Source: Streptomyces griseus subsp. griseus (lineage in GTDB: Bacteria > Actinomycetota > Actinomycetes > Streptomycetales > Streptomycetaceae). Taken from it: a stretch of DNA of 64,000 bases. Of the stretch, positions 16,550 through 24,668 are shown in pieces (within the stretch, counting starts at the first letter, position 1; each line of letters starts with the position of its first letter). The stretch lies in contig NZ_CP032543.1 of the NCBI RefSeq assembly GCF_003610995.1, forward strand, positions 558,001-622,000. Reading direction: 5' to 3'. The position numbers and the translations under genes are program-made. Under the pieces are notes generated by a model. That model saw nothing but the letters and a program-made list of their open reading frames with translations, was not told the DNA's origin and did not search any database.

Positions 16550-17221
16550 ATGACGGCAGGCGCGGCGATCTTCGACGTGGACGGCACGCTCACCGACACC
16601 AACCATCTGCACGTGGTGGCGTGGTGGGAGGCGTTCCGGCAGGCCGGGCACACCGTACCGATGCCGGACATCCACCGGGCAGTGGGCCTCGGCTCCGGCG
16701 ATCTGATCGAGCGGCTGCTGGGAACGGACCGGGACCCCGGCCAGGACTCAGCCATCAGCTCCGCGCACCAGGTGCTCTACGGGACGTACGTCGACCGCCT
16801 CCCCGCCTTCGAGGGCGCGGGCGATCTGCTGCGGACCCTGGCCGGGCGCGGCTGGCGGGTCGTCCTGGCCACCTCGGCGAGCGGGCCGGAGCTGACGGCC
16901 CTGCGGCGGGCGGTGGACGCGGACGAGGCCATCCACGACACGGCGAGCTCGGACGACGTCGACGAGGGCAAGCCCGCCCCGGAACCCGTACAACTGGCCC
17001 TGGAGCTGGCCGGTGCGGGGGCTGAGCGGGCCGTGTTCGTGGGGGACACGGTGTGGGACATGGAGGCGGCGTCCCGGGCGGGGGTGCGGTCGGTGGCGCT
17101 GCTGTCGGGCGGCATTCCGCGGGCGGACCTGGAGGCGGCGGGGGCGGACGCGGTCTTCCGGGACGTCGCCGAGCTGCTCGCCCGCCTGGACGACAGCCCG
17201 TTCGGGTCTCTGCCGGCCTGA
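16550..17221 (+). CDS. HAD family phosphatase
   Basis: 223-aa haloacid-dehalogenase-type hydrolase of the phosphoglycolate/beta-phosphoglucomutase-like group. All four motifs are present: FDVDGTLTDTN with the nucleophile Asp, VLATSASG, the lysine in GKPAPEP, and VGDTVWDM with the metal-binding acid. A helical cap domain lies between motifs I and II. The substrate is a small phosphate ester, not further predictable. It follows the DUF5709 gene by 69 bp in the same direction and may be read from the same SigB-type promoter. Confidence 0.9.
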   Translation: MTAGAAIFDVDGTLTDTNHLHVVAWWEAFRQAGHTVPMPDIHRAVGLGSGDLIERLLGTDRDPGQDSAISSAHQVLYGTYVDRLPAFEGAGDLLRTLAGRGWRVVLATSASGPELTALRRAVDADEAIHDTASSDDVDEGKPAPEPVQLALELAGAGAERAVFVGDTVWDMEAASRAGVRSVALLSGGIPRADLEAAGADAVFRDVAELLARLDDSPFGSLPA

Positions 17222-17295
17222 AGGCGGAACCTGCGGGCCGGGGTGAGCCTTCGGCGGGCAGCCACCGGGCCCGAGGTCAGGGCAGGGTCAGGTGT

Positions 17296-17625
17296 CGGTC
17301 CCGGGTCCTCGGCCACGGTGAACAGCGCACCTTCCGGTTCCGGGACGACGTACTCGGGAGCTTCGTACACCGGGCGCCGGGAAGGGTTTCCGCCCGCCCG
17401 GTCCGCCTGGCCCGCTGCCCGTGCGGCGTCGTCCACCCGCGAGTGGACGATCCACCGGGGGCGGATCGTCGCCCGGCACGTCGGAGTCGTCGAAATGCCG
17501 GAGTCGTCGAACTTCCGGTCGAGCACGGCGGCGCAGGCGGCCTGCGCGGCGGGGAGGTCGCGCACCAGCAGACTGGCCCAGCGGGGCGCGCCCCGCACGG
17601 GCCGGGCCTCGGTCGTGATCGGCAT
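17296..17625 (-). pseudogene. Collapsed VOC (glyoxalase-fold) gene
   Basis: The frame from ATG 17625 begins like a VOC-family protein (GAPRWASLLVRDLPAAQA). It jumps after about 40 residues to a later part of the fold (WIVHSRVDDAARAAGQ) and closes with VVPEPEGALFTVAEDPG. About half of the expected domain is missing and the frame then runs on antisense to the HAD gene. It is a decayed relic and probably makes no functional protein. Confidence 0.55.
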
Positions 17626-17800
17626 GGCCGGTGTCCCCTCGGGCCGGTGCGCCGTTCGACGCCGGCGGATCGGGGGCCGCTCACCGGCCCGGCTCCGCCC
17701 GGGGCGGCTCAGCCGAGGCGGGTGCTCCTGACGAATCCGCCCCTACACCGCGACGGCCGTGGATGACCGGAGCACCGGCCTCAGTAACGCAATTTCACAC

Positions 17801-17825
17801 GTTTGGCTGCTACTGATACGGGTAT
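17801..17825 (+). promoter_or_regulatory. SigB-type promoter of a sigma factor gene
   Basis: GTTT (17801-17804), a 15-bp spacer and GGGTAT (17820-17825) fit the SigB/F-type consensus. It lies 125 bp before the sigma-factor ATG, so the sigma factor may be under its own or a sister factor's control. Confidence 0.7.
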
Positions 17826-17949
17826 GTGATGAATCGTGCTTCGGACATGAGGCGCCCGTGGGAGTCCCGGGCCGCGTCTATCCGGTTACGTGTACTCCTG
17901 CGGCGACCGAGCGGCATCGTCAGCGTTTCGCCGTCGAGGAGTGACCACC

Positions 17950-18743
17950 ATGCAGGCTGCACCTTCCCCCGGGTTCCGCTCGGACGCGGGCTCCCCGCCC
18001 ACGGACGTCGCGTTCCGGAGGCTGAGTGACCTTCCTCCGGGAACCGAGCGGGACGCACTGCGGGACGACATCATCTGCGCCTGGCTGCCGATGGCCCACC
18101 GGCTGGCCGCCCGCTTCCGCGGCCGGGGTGAGTCGATGGACGACCTGCGCCAGGTGGCCGCGATGGGGCTCGTGAAGGCGGTGGACCGCTACGACCCCAA
18201 CCGGGGCAAGGCCTTCGAGACGTACGCCGTGCCGACCGTGACCGGTGAGGTCAAGCGGCATTTCCGTGATCACACCTGGGACGTCCACGTGCCCCGCCGG
18301 GTCCAGGACCTCCGTAACCGGGTCCGCACCGCGCGCCGCGATCTCGCCCAGCGGCTCGGTGGCCGGGCCCCGACCTGCGCCGAGATCGCGGCGGAGGCGG
18401 GCCTCGCCGAGGAGGACGTGCTGCTCGGCCTGGAGGCCCTGGAGAGTTACAGCGCCCTGTCCCTGGATGCCGAACCGGCGGGTGCCGACGGTGGGTCCCC
18501 CTGGCCGACCGGCTGGGCTCCTGCGATCACGCGCTGGACGTCGCCGTCGACCGCGAGGCCGTCAAGCCGGAGCTGCGCAGGCTGCCGGAGCGCGAGCGGA
18601 CCATTCTCTATCTGCGGTACTTCCGCGACATGACCCAGCTCGGCATCGCCGAACGCCTCGGCATCTCCCAGATGCACGTCTCCCGTCTGATCAGCCGCTC
18701 CTGCGAGCGCGTCCGCGCCGGGGCCCTCAGGGAAGTCGTCTGA
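17950..18743 (+). pseudogene. SigB/F/G-family sigma factor, broken by a -1 frameshift
   Basis: Group-3 (stress/sporulation) sigma factor. Regions 2 and 3 are intact in the first frame: AWLPMAHRLAARFRGRGESMDDLRQVA, FETYAVPTVTGEVKRHFRD, VHVPRRVQDLRNRV. After GADGGSP the frame goes wrong and stops at 18633. Region 4 is perfectly preserved in the -1 frame from CTG 18501 (LADRLGSCDHALDV, then LPERERTILYLRYF and LGISQMHVSRLIS) to the TGA at 18741-18743. One extra C in the CCCCC run at 18497-18501 would restore a protein of about 264 aa. The ATG at 17950 follows GAGGAG. It could be an assembly error, a phase-variable tract, slippage or a fresh pseudogene. Confidence 0.85.
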
Positions 18744-18867
18744 CGGAACGCTCCGCCGTGGCGGTGGAACCGCTGGGCCGGGGCGGCCGGGAGCCGCAGC
18801 AGGCCGTCGACGATGACGACGTCCGCCGGTTCCTGGATCGTCGCATCCGGAACGGAACCAACGGCTG

Positions 18868-19659
18868 TCACGTGAGAATGCGCCGCTCCACGGGCTGCTC
18901 GCCGGCGCTCTCTCGGATCAGGCGGCAGGACTCGGTGATCAGCCGGGATACGTGCATCTGCGAGAGGCCCAGTTCGGCGGCGATGGCGCTCTGGGTCATC
19001 CCGGCGAAGAACCGCAGGTAGAGCACCCGTCTCTCGCGCTCGGCGAGCCGGCGGATGCCTGGTTTCGCCGCCTCGCGGTCGAGCACCAGGTCGTACGCCT
19101 CGTCCACCGCCCCCAGACGGTCCCCGAGGAGCAGCTCGCTCCCGTCGGGGGCGGTCTCCGCGTCGATGGACAGAGCGCTGAAGCCGTGGAGCGCCTCGCT
19201 CCCCTGCCGTACGTCCTCCTCGCTCAGCCCGGTGTGCTCGGCGATCCGGGCGGCCGAGGGGGTGATGCCCAGGGTGGCCAGTTCGGCGTGGGCGAGGCGG
19301 ACGGCGTTGCGGAGGTTCTGGATGCGGCGGGGGACGTGCACCGACCACATGCGGTCCCGGAAGTGCCGTTTGATCTCCCCGGTGATGGTGGGAACGGCGA
19401 AGGGCGCGAAGGCGCGGCCGATCTCGGGGTCGTAGCGGTCGACCGCGTTGACGAGACCGACCGCGGCGATCTGCCGCAGGTCCTCCAGCGTCTCGCCGCG
19501 GTTGCGGTAGCGGGCGGCCAGCCGGTGGGCCATGGGCAGCCAGGCACAGATGATCTCGCCGCGCAGCCGCTCCCTCGTGGTCCCGCCGGGCAGCTCCAGG
19601 AGGCGCCGGAAGTCCGCTGCCGTGTCGGGGTCATCGGCGTACCGGCTTTCCTCGGGCAT
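18868..19659 (-). CDS. SigB/F/G-family RNA polymerase sigma factor
   Basis: 263-aa group-3 sigma factor, paralogous to the broken one it converges with. Region 2 shows AWLPMAHRLAARYRNRGETLEDLRQIA and FAPFAVPTITGEIKRHFRD; region 3 contains VHVPRRIQNLRNAV; region 4.2 is LGLSQMHVSRLITE. The ATG at 19659 is taken; a TTG at 19686 would add nine residues. These factors direct stress and development promoters and are held by RsbW-like kinases. No anti-sigma gene is adjacent, but an RsbW-like ATPase is encoded 4.4 kb away. Confidence 0.9.
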   Translation of the reverse strand: MPEESRYADDPDTAADFRRLLELPGGTTRERLRGEIICAWLPMAHRLAARYRNRGETLEDLRQIAAVGLVNAVDRYDPEIGRAFAPFAVPTITGEIKRHFRDRMWSVHVPRRIQNLRNAVRLAHAELATLGITPSAARIAEHTGLSEEDVRQGSEALHGFSALSIDAETAPDGSELLLGDRLGAVDEAYDLVLDREAAKPGIRRLAERERRVLYLRFFAGMTQSAIAAELGLSQMHVSRLITESCRLIRESAGEQPVERRILT

Positions 19660-19991
19660 GGGGCGGCTCAACTCCTCGCCGTACAAGATCGCTGTCGCCG
19701 GGAGGCGGGGGTGCCGGAGCGCGTCGTAGGTCAGTGAGCGCGACCCGCACGGAATCCGTCGCCGGGGCGTACCTCACCTCCGAAGCACTCCGTGGCCTTG
19801 CCACGCCGGGAGGGCCGCCAAAACGGGTGGGCCCGGCATTCACCCGGGCGGCCGCCGCCGCCCGCGCCCGCCCCGTGCACTCGACGGCGGCCGGAAGGCG
19901 TCCTGGCACCGGCGCCGTCTGCACGCTTGTGACCGCCAAGGCCCTGGCCGGAATCGGCGCGCCGGTAGCCGCGTTCATGGAGGACTACGAC
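19660..19991. other. Intergenic region, no gene recognised
   Basis: About 330 bp between divergent genes. It must hold the promoter of the sigma factor on the minus strand, but I see no GGGTAY-type -10 box. The open frames here have no family resemblance. Confidence 0.4.
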
Positions 19992-20270
19992 ATGCCCGCG
20001 ACCCGGCATCCGGCCGCGCCCTTCTTCACGGCCCCGGCCGGATGCCGGGTCGTCCCACTCGTCGTCACGCCGCTCATGGTCCGCCCCGGCTGCGAGCGCC
20101 GGCGCCGGGCCGGGCCGGTGACGGCCCGTCCGTCCCTGCCCGGCGTCCTGGTCACGGGAGCGGTGGCCTTCGTCGTGTACGGCACGGTCGCGTACGGGCT
20201 CCGAGCCGGACGCGCTCCCAGGGGTGTCCGGCGGATCCTGGCCGGGCCCGCGACGCCTGGCACCCGCTAG
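19992..20270 (+). CDS. Hypothetical small membrane protein
   Basis: 92-aa frame from ATG 19992, chosen because GGAGG stands eight bases before it. Two hydrophobic stretches are visible ([11 protein letters not shown], and [20 protein letters not shown] near residues 51-70), with basic flanks, so one or two membrane helices are likely. I do not recognise a family. Its end overlaps the 3' end of the convergent response-regulator gene by 4 bp. Confidence 0.45.
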   Translation: MPATRHPAAPFFTAPAGCRVVPLVVTPLMVRPGCERRRRAGPVTARPSLPGVLVTGAVAFVVYGTVAYGLRAGRAPRGVRRILAGPATPGTR

Positions 20271-20947
20271 CCCTGCCTTCGTGCCTCCGTCGCCAGGACC
20301 GCGGCCTGGACGCGGCGTTCGACGCCGAGCTTGGCCAGGATGCGGGAGATGTTGTTCTTCACCGTCTTCTCCGCGAGGTGGAGCCGCAGACCGATCTCGC
20401 GGTTGGTGAGACCTTCGCCGATCAGCGCGAGGATGTCCTGCTCCCGGGCGGTGAGCGCGCCGACTCCCGAGGACCGGTCGTCCTGGGCCGCGTCGCCGCG
20501 GAGGCGGGCCATCACGCGGGCGGTGGCGCCCGGGTCCAGCAGCGACCGGCCGGAGGCGACCGTGCGTACGGCCTGGACGAGGTCGGTGCCGGTGATCTGC
20601 TTCAGCACGTAGCCGGAGGCGCCCGCCACGATGGCGTCCAGCAGCGCTTCCTCGTCGTCGAAGGACGTCAGCATCAGGCAGGCCAGCTCGGGCATCCGGG
20701 AGCGGAGTTCGCGGCAGACGCTGACGCCGTCCCCGTCGGGCAGCCGGATGTCCAGGACCGCGACCCGGGGGCGCAGGGCCGGGATCCGGGCGAGCGCCTG
20801 GGCAACGGTGCCCGCCTCGCCGACGACGGTCAGATCGGGCTCGGCGTCCAGCAGGTCGTGCACGCCCCGGCGCACCACCTCGTGGTCGTCGAGGAGGAAG
20901 ACCGTCACCGGGGTCTTCCCGTCGGCGCCCGTACCGCTGTCCGTCAT
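20267..20947 (-). CDS. NarL/LuxR-type response regulator, DevR-like
   Basis: 226-aa two-component response regulator. The receiver domain has [12 protein letters not shown], the phospho-acceptor Asp in [14 protein letters not shown], the switch Thr in [10 protein letters not shown] and Lys in YVLKQITG. The LuxR helix-turn-helix follows ([36 protein letters not shown]). ATG 20947 has GGAG at good spacing; an ATG five codons upstream is possible. A perfect palindrome 79 bp upstream resembles DevR/OsdR sites and suggests autoregulation. The adjacent histidine kinase is its partner, as in oxygen- and NO-responsive DevRS/OsdRK systems. Confidence 0.9.
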   Translation of the reverse strand: MTDSGTGADGKTPVTVFLLDDHEVVRRGVHDLLDAEPDLTVVGEAGTVAQALARIPALRPRVAVLDIRLPDGDGVSVCRELRSRMPELACLMLTSFDDEEALLDAIVAGASGYVLKQITGTDLVQAVRTVASGRSLLDPGATARVMARLRGDAAQDDRSSGVGALTAREQDILALIGEGLTNREIGLRLHLAEKTVKNNISRILAKLGVERRVQAAVLATEARRQG

Positions 20948-21025
20948 CACATGCTCCGTCATCTCTCGTCCGTGCCCACCTCGGTGGGCCGTCACGATCG
21001 TGCCGTACGGCCGGCGCCGGTGAAC

Positions 21026-21041
21026 AGGGCCGATCGGCCCT
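21026..21041. promoter_or_regulatory. DevR/OsdR-type palindrome 1
   Basis: AGGGCCGATCGGCCCT, a perfect 16-bp palindrome between the kinase stop and the response-regulator start. The same core recurs at 23903-23918, before the universal stress protein gene. Confidence 0.7.
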
Positions 21042-21055
21042 CCCCGGCCGGCCTC

Positions 21056-22762
21056 TCAGCGCAGCGGGGCGCGCCAGAGCAGCCGGCTGCCACCTCCGTC
21101 GGGCGTGGACAGCTCCAGGGCCCCGCCGACCTGGCGGGCGCGTTCGGCGAGGTTGTCCAGTCCGCTGCGGCGGCTCCGCTCCGGGATGCCCCTGCCGTTG
21201 TCGGCGACCGTCAGGCGTACCTCGTCGGCCGTCGCCTTCAGGCTGACCTCGACCCGGGTGGCGTGGGCGTGGCGGGCCGCGTTGCTGAGGAGTTCGCCGA
21301 GCGCCGCCACCACGTGTTCGGCCACATCGAGGGGTACGTCGGTGTCGAGGAGGCCCTCCATGCTGAGCCGGGGCGGGAAGCCGAGGGAGGTGACCGCGTC
21401 CCCCACCGTGCGGGAGGCGCGGGCGCGCAGGGTGGAGGCGGGGCCTTCGTCGCGGGCGCGCAGGCCGAAGATGGTGGACCGGATGATCTTGATGGTCTCG
21501 TCCAGGTCGTCGACGGCCCGGGCCACCCGCTCGGCCGCTCCGGTGTGTTCGATCAGCCGGGCGGTGCTCTGGAGCGTCATACCGGTCGCGAACAGGCGCT
21601 GGATCGCCAGGTCGTGGAGATCGCGGGCGATCCGGTCCCGGTCCTCCAGGAGCGCGACGTGCTCGGCGTCCCGTCTCCGTACGGCCAGTTCCAGGGCGAG
21701 TGCCGCCTGTCCCGCGAAGGCGAGCAGCGGCTCCAGCTCCGCCTCCGTGAAGGCGGGTTCGCCGACCTCCCGGACCAGCAGCAGGACGGCCGCTCCGGCC
21801 GCACCCAGCGGCACGGCGACTGCGGGACCCTGGCCGGCGGCGCTGTGGGGGCCGGTGCGGAAGCGGGGGTCCTTGCCCAGGCAGGTGGAGACCGCATGGG
21901 CGCCCGCCGCCGAGGCCGCACCGGCCAGGGTTCCGTCGACCGGAAGGGTCAGCCCCTGGCGGCCGCCGTCGGTCCCCGACAGCGTGACGGACAACTCCAC
22001 CACCAGGTCGTCCGTGCCGGGGACGGGTGCGGACACCTCCGCCACGGAGGCACCGGTGATCTCCCCGGCCCGGCGCGCGATCAGCTCCAGCACGTCCTGG
22101 CGGGCGTCGCCCGACAGCAGGTGGTTGGTGATCTCGGCGCCCGCCCGGAGCCAGCGGTGCTGGCGCTGCGAGCTCTCGTACAGACGGGCGTTGTCGATGG
22201 CCACTCCGGCCGCCACCGCCAGGGTCGTGATCACCGACTCGTCCTCCGCGTCGAAGTCAAGACCGTCCCGCTTGTCGGTGAGGTAGAGGTTCCCGAAGAC
22301 CTCGTCGCGCACGCGGATCGGCACGCCGAGGAACGTACGCATCGGCGGATGGTGCTCCGGGAACCCGAACGAGGCCTCGTGCGTGCCCAGTTCGCTCAGG
22401 CGCAGGGGTTCCGGGTGGCGGATCAGCTCGCCCAGCAGGCCGTGCCCGGCCGGCAGGGGTCCGATCCGCTCCCGCTGCTCCCGTGTCATGCCCGAGGTGA
22501 GGAACTGCGACAGGCTCCGCCCGTCGGGCCCGATCACGCCGAGCGCGCCGTACTGCGCGTCCACGAGGTGCGCACCGGCCTCGACGATGCGCCGCAGCAC
22601 CTGGGAGAGGTCGAGTTCGCGGCCTACGGAGACGACGGCCTCCAGCAGGCTGTGCACCCGGTCCCGGGTTCCCCTGGCCGCGTTGATCCTCGCCTGCAAC
22701 TCCTCCAGCAGCTCGTCCAGCCGCATCTGCGGCATCCGCGACAACGGCTGCTCATCCCCCAC
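21056..22762 (-). CDS. GAF-domain sensor histidine kinase, DevS/OsdK-like
   Basis: 568-aa cytoplasmic kinase with two GAF domains (about 40-195 and 215-362), a HisKA_3 dimerisation region with the phospho-acceptor His383 (DRIARDLHDLAIQRLF), and an HATPase_c domain (LGELLSNAARHAH, ADNGRGIPE). The first GAF carries GFPEHHPPM (His137/138) and GVPIRV...FGNLYLTDK, the segment typical of haem-binding DevS/DosT. If Mycobacterium DevS phosphorylates His395, a constant 12-residue offset puts His137 at its haem ligand His149. This supports, but does not prove, gas sensing. The stop lies 108 bp before the response-regulator start, so the two form a transcription unit. Confidence 0.9.
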   Translation of the reverse strand: MGDEQPLSRMPQMRLDELLEELQARINAARGTRDRVHSLLEAVVSVGRELDLSQVLRRIVEAGAHLVDAQYGALGVIGPDGRSLSQFLTSGMTREQRERIGPLPAGHGLLGELIRHPEPLRLSELGTHEASFGFPEHHPPMRTFLGVPIRVRDEVFGNLYLTDKRDGLDFDAEDESVITTLAVAAGVAIDNARLYESSQRQHRWLRAGAEITNHLLSGDARQDVLELIARRAGEITGASVAEVSAPVPGTDDLVVELSVTLSGTDGGRQGLTLPVDGTLAGAASAAGAHAVSTCLGKDPRFRTGPHSAAGQGPAVAVPLGAAGAAVLLLVREVGEPAFTEAELEPLLAFAGQAALALELAVRRRDAEHVALLEDRDRIARDLHDLAIQRLFATGMTLQSTARLIEHTGAAERVARAVDDLDETIKIIRSTIFGLRARDEGPASTLRARASRTVGDAVTSLGFPPRLSMEGLLDTDVPLDVAEHVVAALGELLSNAARHAHATRVEVSLKATADEVRLTVADNGRGIPERSRRSGLDNLAERARQVGGALELSTPDGGGSRLLWRAPLR

Positions 22763-22950
22763 AGCGCCCTCTTCCCCTCCGCCCCGTCACCTTCCGCGCC
22801 ACTCTATGGGGCTGCCGTCATGCGGTGGGAGGCAGGACGGGCCGGACCCGTCGGCGGGCGGCCCCGGCCGTCGTCCGGACGCGGGAGCCCGCCCGTGGGG
22901 AGACGGGGCGGGTTCCCGGGTGCGACGGGCCGACGGGCGCGGGCCCGGGG

Positions 22951-23820
22951 TCAGGCGTGCGGGACGACGGCGACCGGGCAGCGGGCGTGGTGCAGGACCG
23001 CGTGGGCGGCCGAGCCGATCCGGGTGCCGATCGGGGCCCGGCGGGCGCGCCTGCCGACCACCATCAGCTGGGCCTCGGCCGACTCCTCCACCAGGACCTG
23101 CCCGGCGCTCCCCATCTCGACGTGCTCGGTGACCTGCACCTCGGGGAACCGGTCCCGCCACGGGGCCAGGGCCTCCTGGAGCGCCTTGCGCTCGAAGGGC
23201 TCCAGCCCTCCCGCGGCGTCGGCGAGGGCCAGGGAGGCGCTCCAGGTGTAGGCGGGCGGCAGGCTCCAGGCGCGGACCGCCCGCAGCGGGACGCCTCGTA
23301 CGGAAGCGGCCTCGAAGGCGAAGCCGAGCGCATCCGCGCTCTCCTCGGGGCTCCCCTGCTGACCGACGACGACCTCACCGTTCTCCCGGACCGGGTACTC
23401 ACCGTCGTAGGCGCGTACGGAGACGACCGGACCGTTGGCCCCGGCGATCACCTGCTGACCGTAGGAGCCGAGGAGGAAGCCGAGCAGGGCCCCGTGGCCG
23501 CGGGTGCCCAGGCAGAGCAGGGCGGACCGCTCGGCCTCGGCCAGCAGCGCCACGACCGCCGTCTCGGGCAGCACCCGGCTGGAGACGGACAGCTCGGGGT
23601 ACCTGCCGGTCACCTGCTCCTCGGCCTCCCGCAGCACGGCACGGGCGGCCTGGGCCTCCGCCTCCCGGTTCTGGACGAGCGGGATGTCCAGCGGCTGCCA
23701 GAGCCAGGCGTGCACGATGCGCAGGGGCAGTCCCCGCAGGGCCGCCTCGCGCGCCGCCCATTCGGCCGCCGCCAGACTCTCCGGCGAACCGTCCACCCCT
23801 GCGACTACGGCCTTCTTCAC
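22951..23820 (-). CDS. Tandem universal stress protein
   Basis: 289-aa protein made of two UspA domains. Domain 1 (1-140) begins VVAGVDGSPESLAAAEWA and has the nucleotide motif GTRGHGALLGFLLGS. Domain 2 (about 145-289) has GRRARRAPIGTRIGSAAHAV, a slightly basic variant of the GxxG-x9-G(S/T) motif, and ends CPVAVVP. Such proteins bind ATP and are the classic targets of DevR-type regulators under hypoxia or NO. A long perfect palindrome lies 80 bp upstream, matching the one before the response regulator, so membership of that regulon is likely. Confidence 0.92.
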   Translation of the reverse strand: MKKAVVAGVDGSPESLAAAEWAAREAALRGLPLRIVHAWLWQPLDIPLVQNREAEAQAARAVLREAEEQVTGRYPELSVSSRVLPETAVVALLAEAERSALLCLGTRGHGALLGFLLGSYGQQVIAGANGPVVSVRAYDGEYPVRENGEVVVGQQGSPEESADALGFAFEAASVRGVPLRAVRAWSLPPAYTWSASLALADAAGGLEPFERKALQEALAPWRDRFPEVQVTEHVEMGSAGQVLVEESAEAQLMVVGRRARRAPIGTRIGSAAHAVLHHARCPVAVVPHA

Positions 23821-23899
23821 GGGTCTGCCTCCGTACGTCCGTGCGAACCGGCCCCTCGGCCGGCCGCTGGAACCAGCATCACGGGCGGGCCTGTCCGGG

Positions 23900-23921
23900 G
23901 GGAGGGCCGATCGGCCCTCCC
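23900..23921. promoter_or_regulatory. DevR/OsdR-type palindrome 2
   Basis: A 22-bp perfect palindrome whose core is the same AGGGCCGATCGGCCCT seen at 21026. It is located 80 bp upstream of the universal stress protein start, in the region divergent from the ATPase gene. Confidence 0.75.
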
Positions 23922-23986
23922 TCCGGCCCCTTGGGTCCCGGAGTACGGCCGGCGGCGTTCCGGTGGCGCGAAGCCGACATTGCCTG

Positions 23987-24011
23987 GACTGAAACGTGTG
24001 GTGGCGGGTAG
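23987..24011 (+). promoter_or_regulatory. Possible SigB-like promoter (variant -10)
   Basis: GACT, a 15-bp spacer, GGGTAG, 52 bp upstream of the RsbW-like ATPase gene. The last base departs from GGGTAY, so this is a weak call. Confidence 0.35.
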
Positions 24012-24062
24012 GCGGGTTGCGTTTGAGGGCTGTGTGGTGCAGCTGACCGACGGGGGAATGAC

Positions 24063-24554
24063 ATGGAACTGCTGATGGCGGACCGAGGGACCGAACAGGA
24101 CCGGCAGACGGTGGGTACGGGCAACATGCGGGGCAGCGCCGCGTACGACATGGGTTCGGGCGAGATCGCGCGGGCCCGGGGCTTCGTCCGGGACTTTCTG
24201 ACGGACGCGCGGTCGCTGCGCGGTCTGCCCGTGTCGGCGCGGGCGATGGATGTCGCGCAGCTGGTGGTGAGCGAGCTGGCCACGAACGTCTGCAAGTACG
24301 CGCCTGGCCCGTGCCTCCTCGATCTCGAAGCGGGCGACGGCGTGCTGAGCGTCACGATGTGGGACACGGGTTCGGTGCTGCCCACCAGCCGGCAGGCCGA
24401 TCCGACGCGGATGGGGCAGCACGGACTGGAGATCGTGCTCGCGGTCTGCGAGAGCTTCGAGGTGCGCCGCGAACCGGTGGGGAAGCGCGTCCGCGTGGAG
24501 ATCTCGCTGCTGGACCGTCCGCAGGGCGATGCGGCCGGCCCCTCGGGCTGGTAG
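24063..24554 (+). CDS. RsbW-like anti-sigma ATPase/kinase
   Basis: 163-aa GHKL ATP-binding protein of the RsbW/SpoIIAB type. The N-box reads LVVSELATNVCKYAPG, the G1-box MWDTGS, and the G2-type region RMGQHGLEIV, followed by VRVEIS. There is no membrane segment or histidine acceptor. Such proteins sequester SigB-family sigma factors and phosphorylate STAS antagonists. A SigB-family gene lies just beyond it (convergent) and a STAS protein is 10 kb away. Many Streptomyces paralogs act independently, so the cognate pair is not certain. Confidence 0.85.
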   Translation: MELLMADRGTEQDRQTVGTGNMRGSAAYDMGSGEIARARGFVRDFLTDARSLRGLPVSARAMDVAQLVVSELATNVCKYAPGPCLLDLEAGDGVLSVTMWDTGSVLPTSRQADPTRMGQHGLEIVLAVCESFEVRREPVGKRVRVEISLLDRPQGDAAGPSGW

Positions 24555-24573
24555 GACTCCGTTCCGTACGGGA

Positions 24574-24606
24574 AGAACCCCCACAGTCGGTCGCTGTGGG
24601 GGTTCT
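24574..24606. terminator. Bidirectional terminator hairpin
   Basis: A perfect 13-bp stem (AGAACCCCCACAG and its complement) with a 7-nt loop, 20 bp past the ATPase stop and between convergent genes. It can end transcription from both sides. Confidence 0.88.
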
Positions 24607-24668
24607 GTTCTGTCGGCCACCTGGGCGCCGTCGAGAACCTGGGCTGTCGACAGCCTGGTTCCGGTGGC

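Noticed and set aside
18497..18503. Programmed -1 frameshifting as the main explanation for the split sigma gene
   Set aside because: Only a single-tRNA slip on CCC is possible; there is no full slippery heptamer and no clear downstream pseudoknot. Sequencing error or mutation is simpler.
19734..19991. N-terminal extension of the small membrane protein
   Set aside because: The longer frame has no ribosome site and an Ala/Arg/Pro-rich composition; GGAGG before 19992 marks a better start.
20042..23251. 1069-aa plus-strand frame
   Set aside because: Runs antisense to the response regulator, kinase and Usp genes, which have strong domain evidence.
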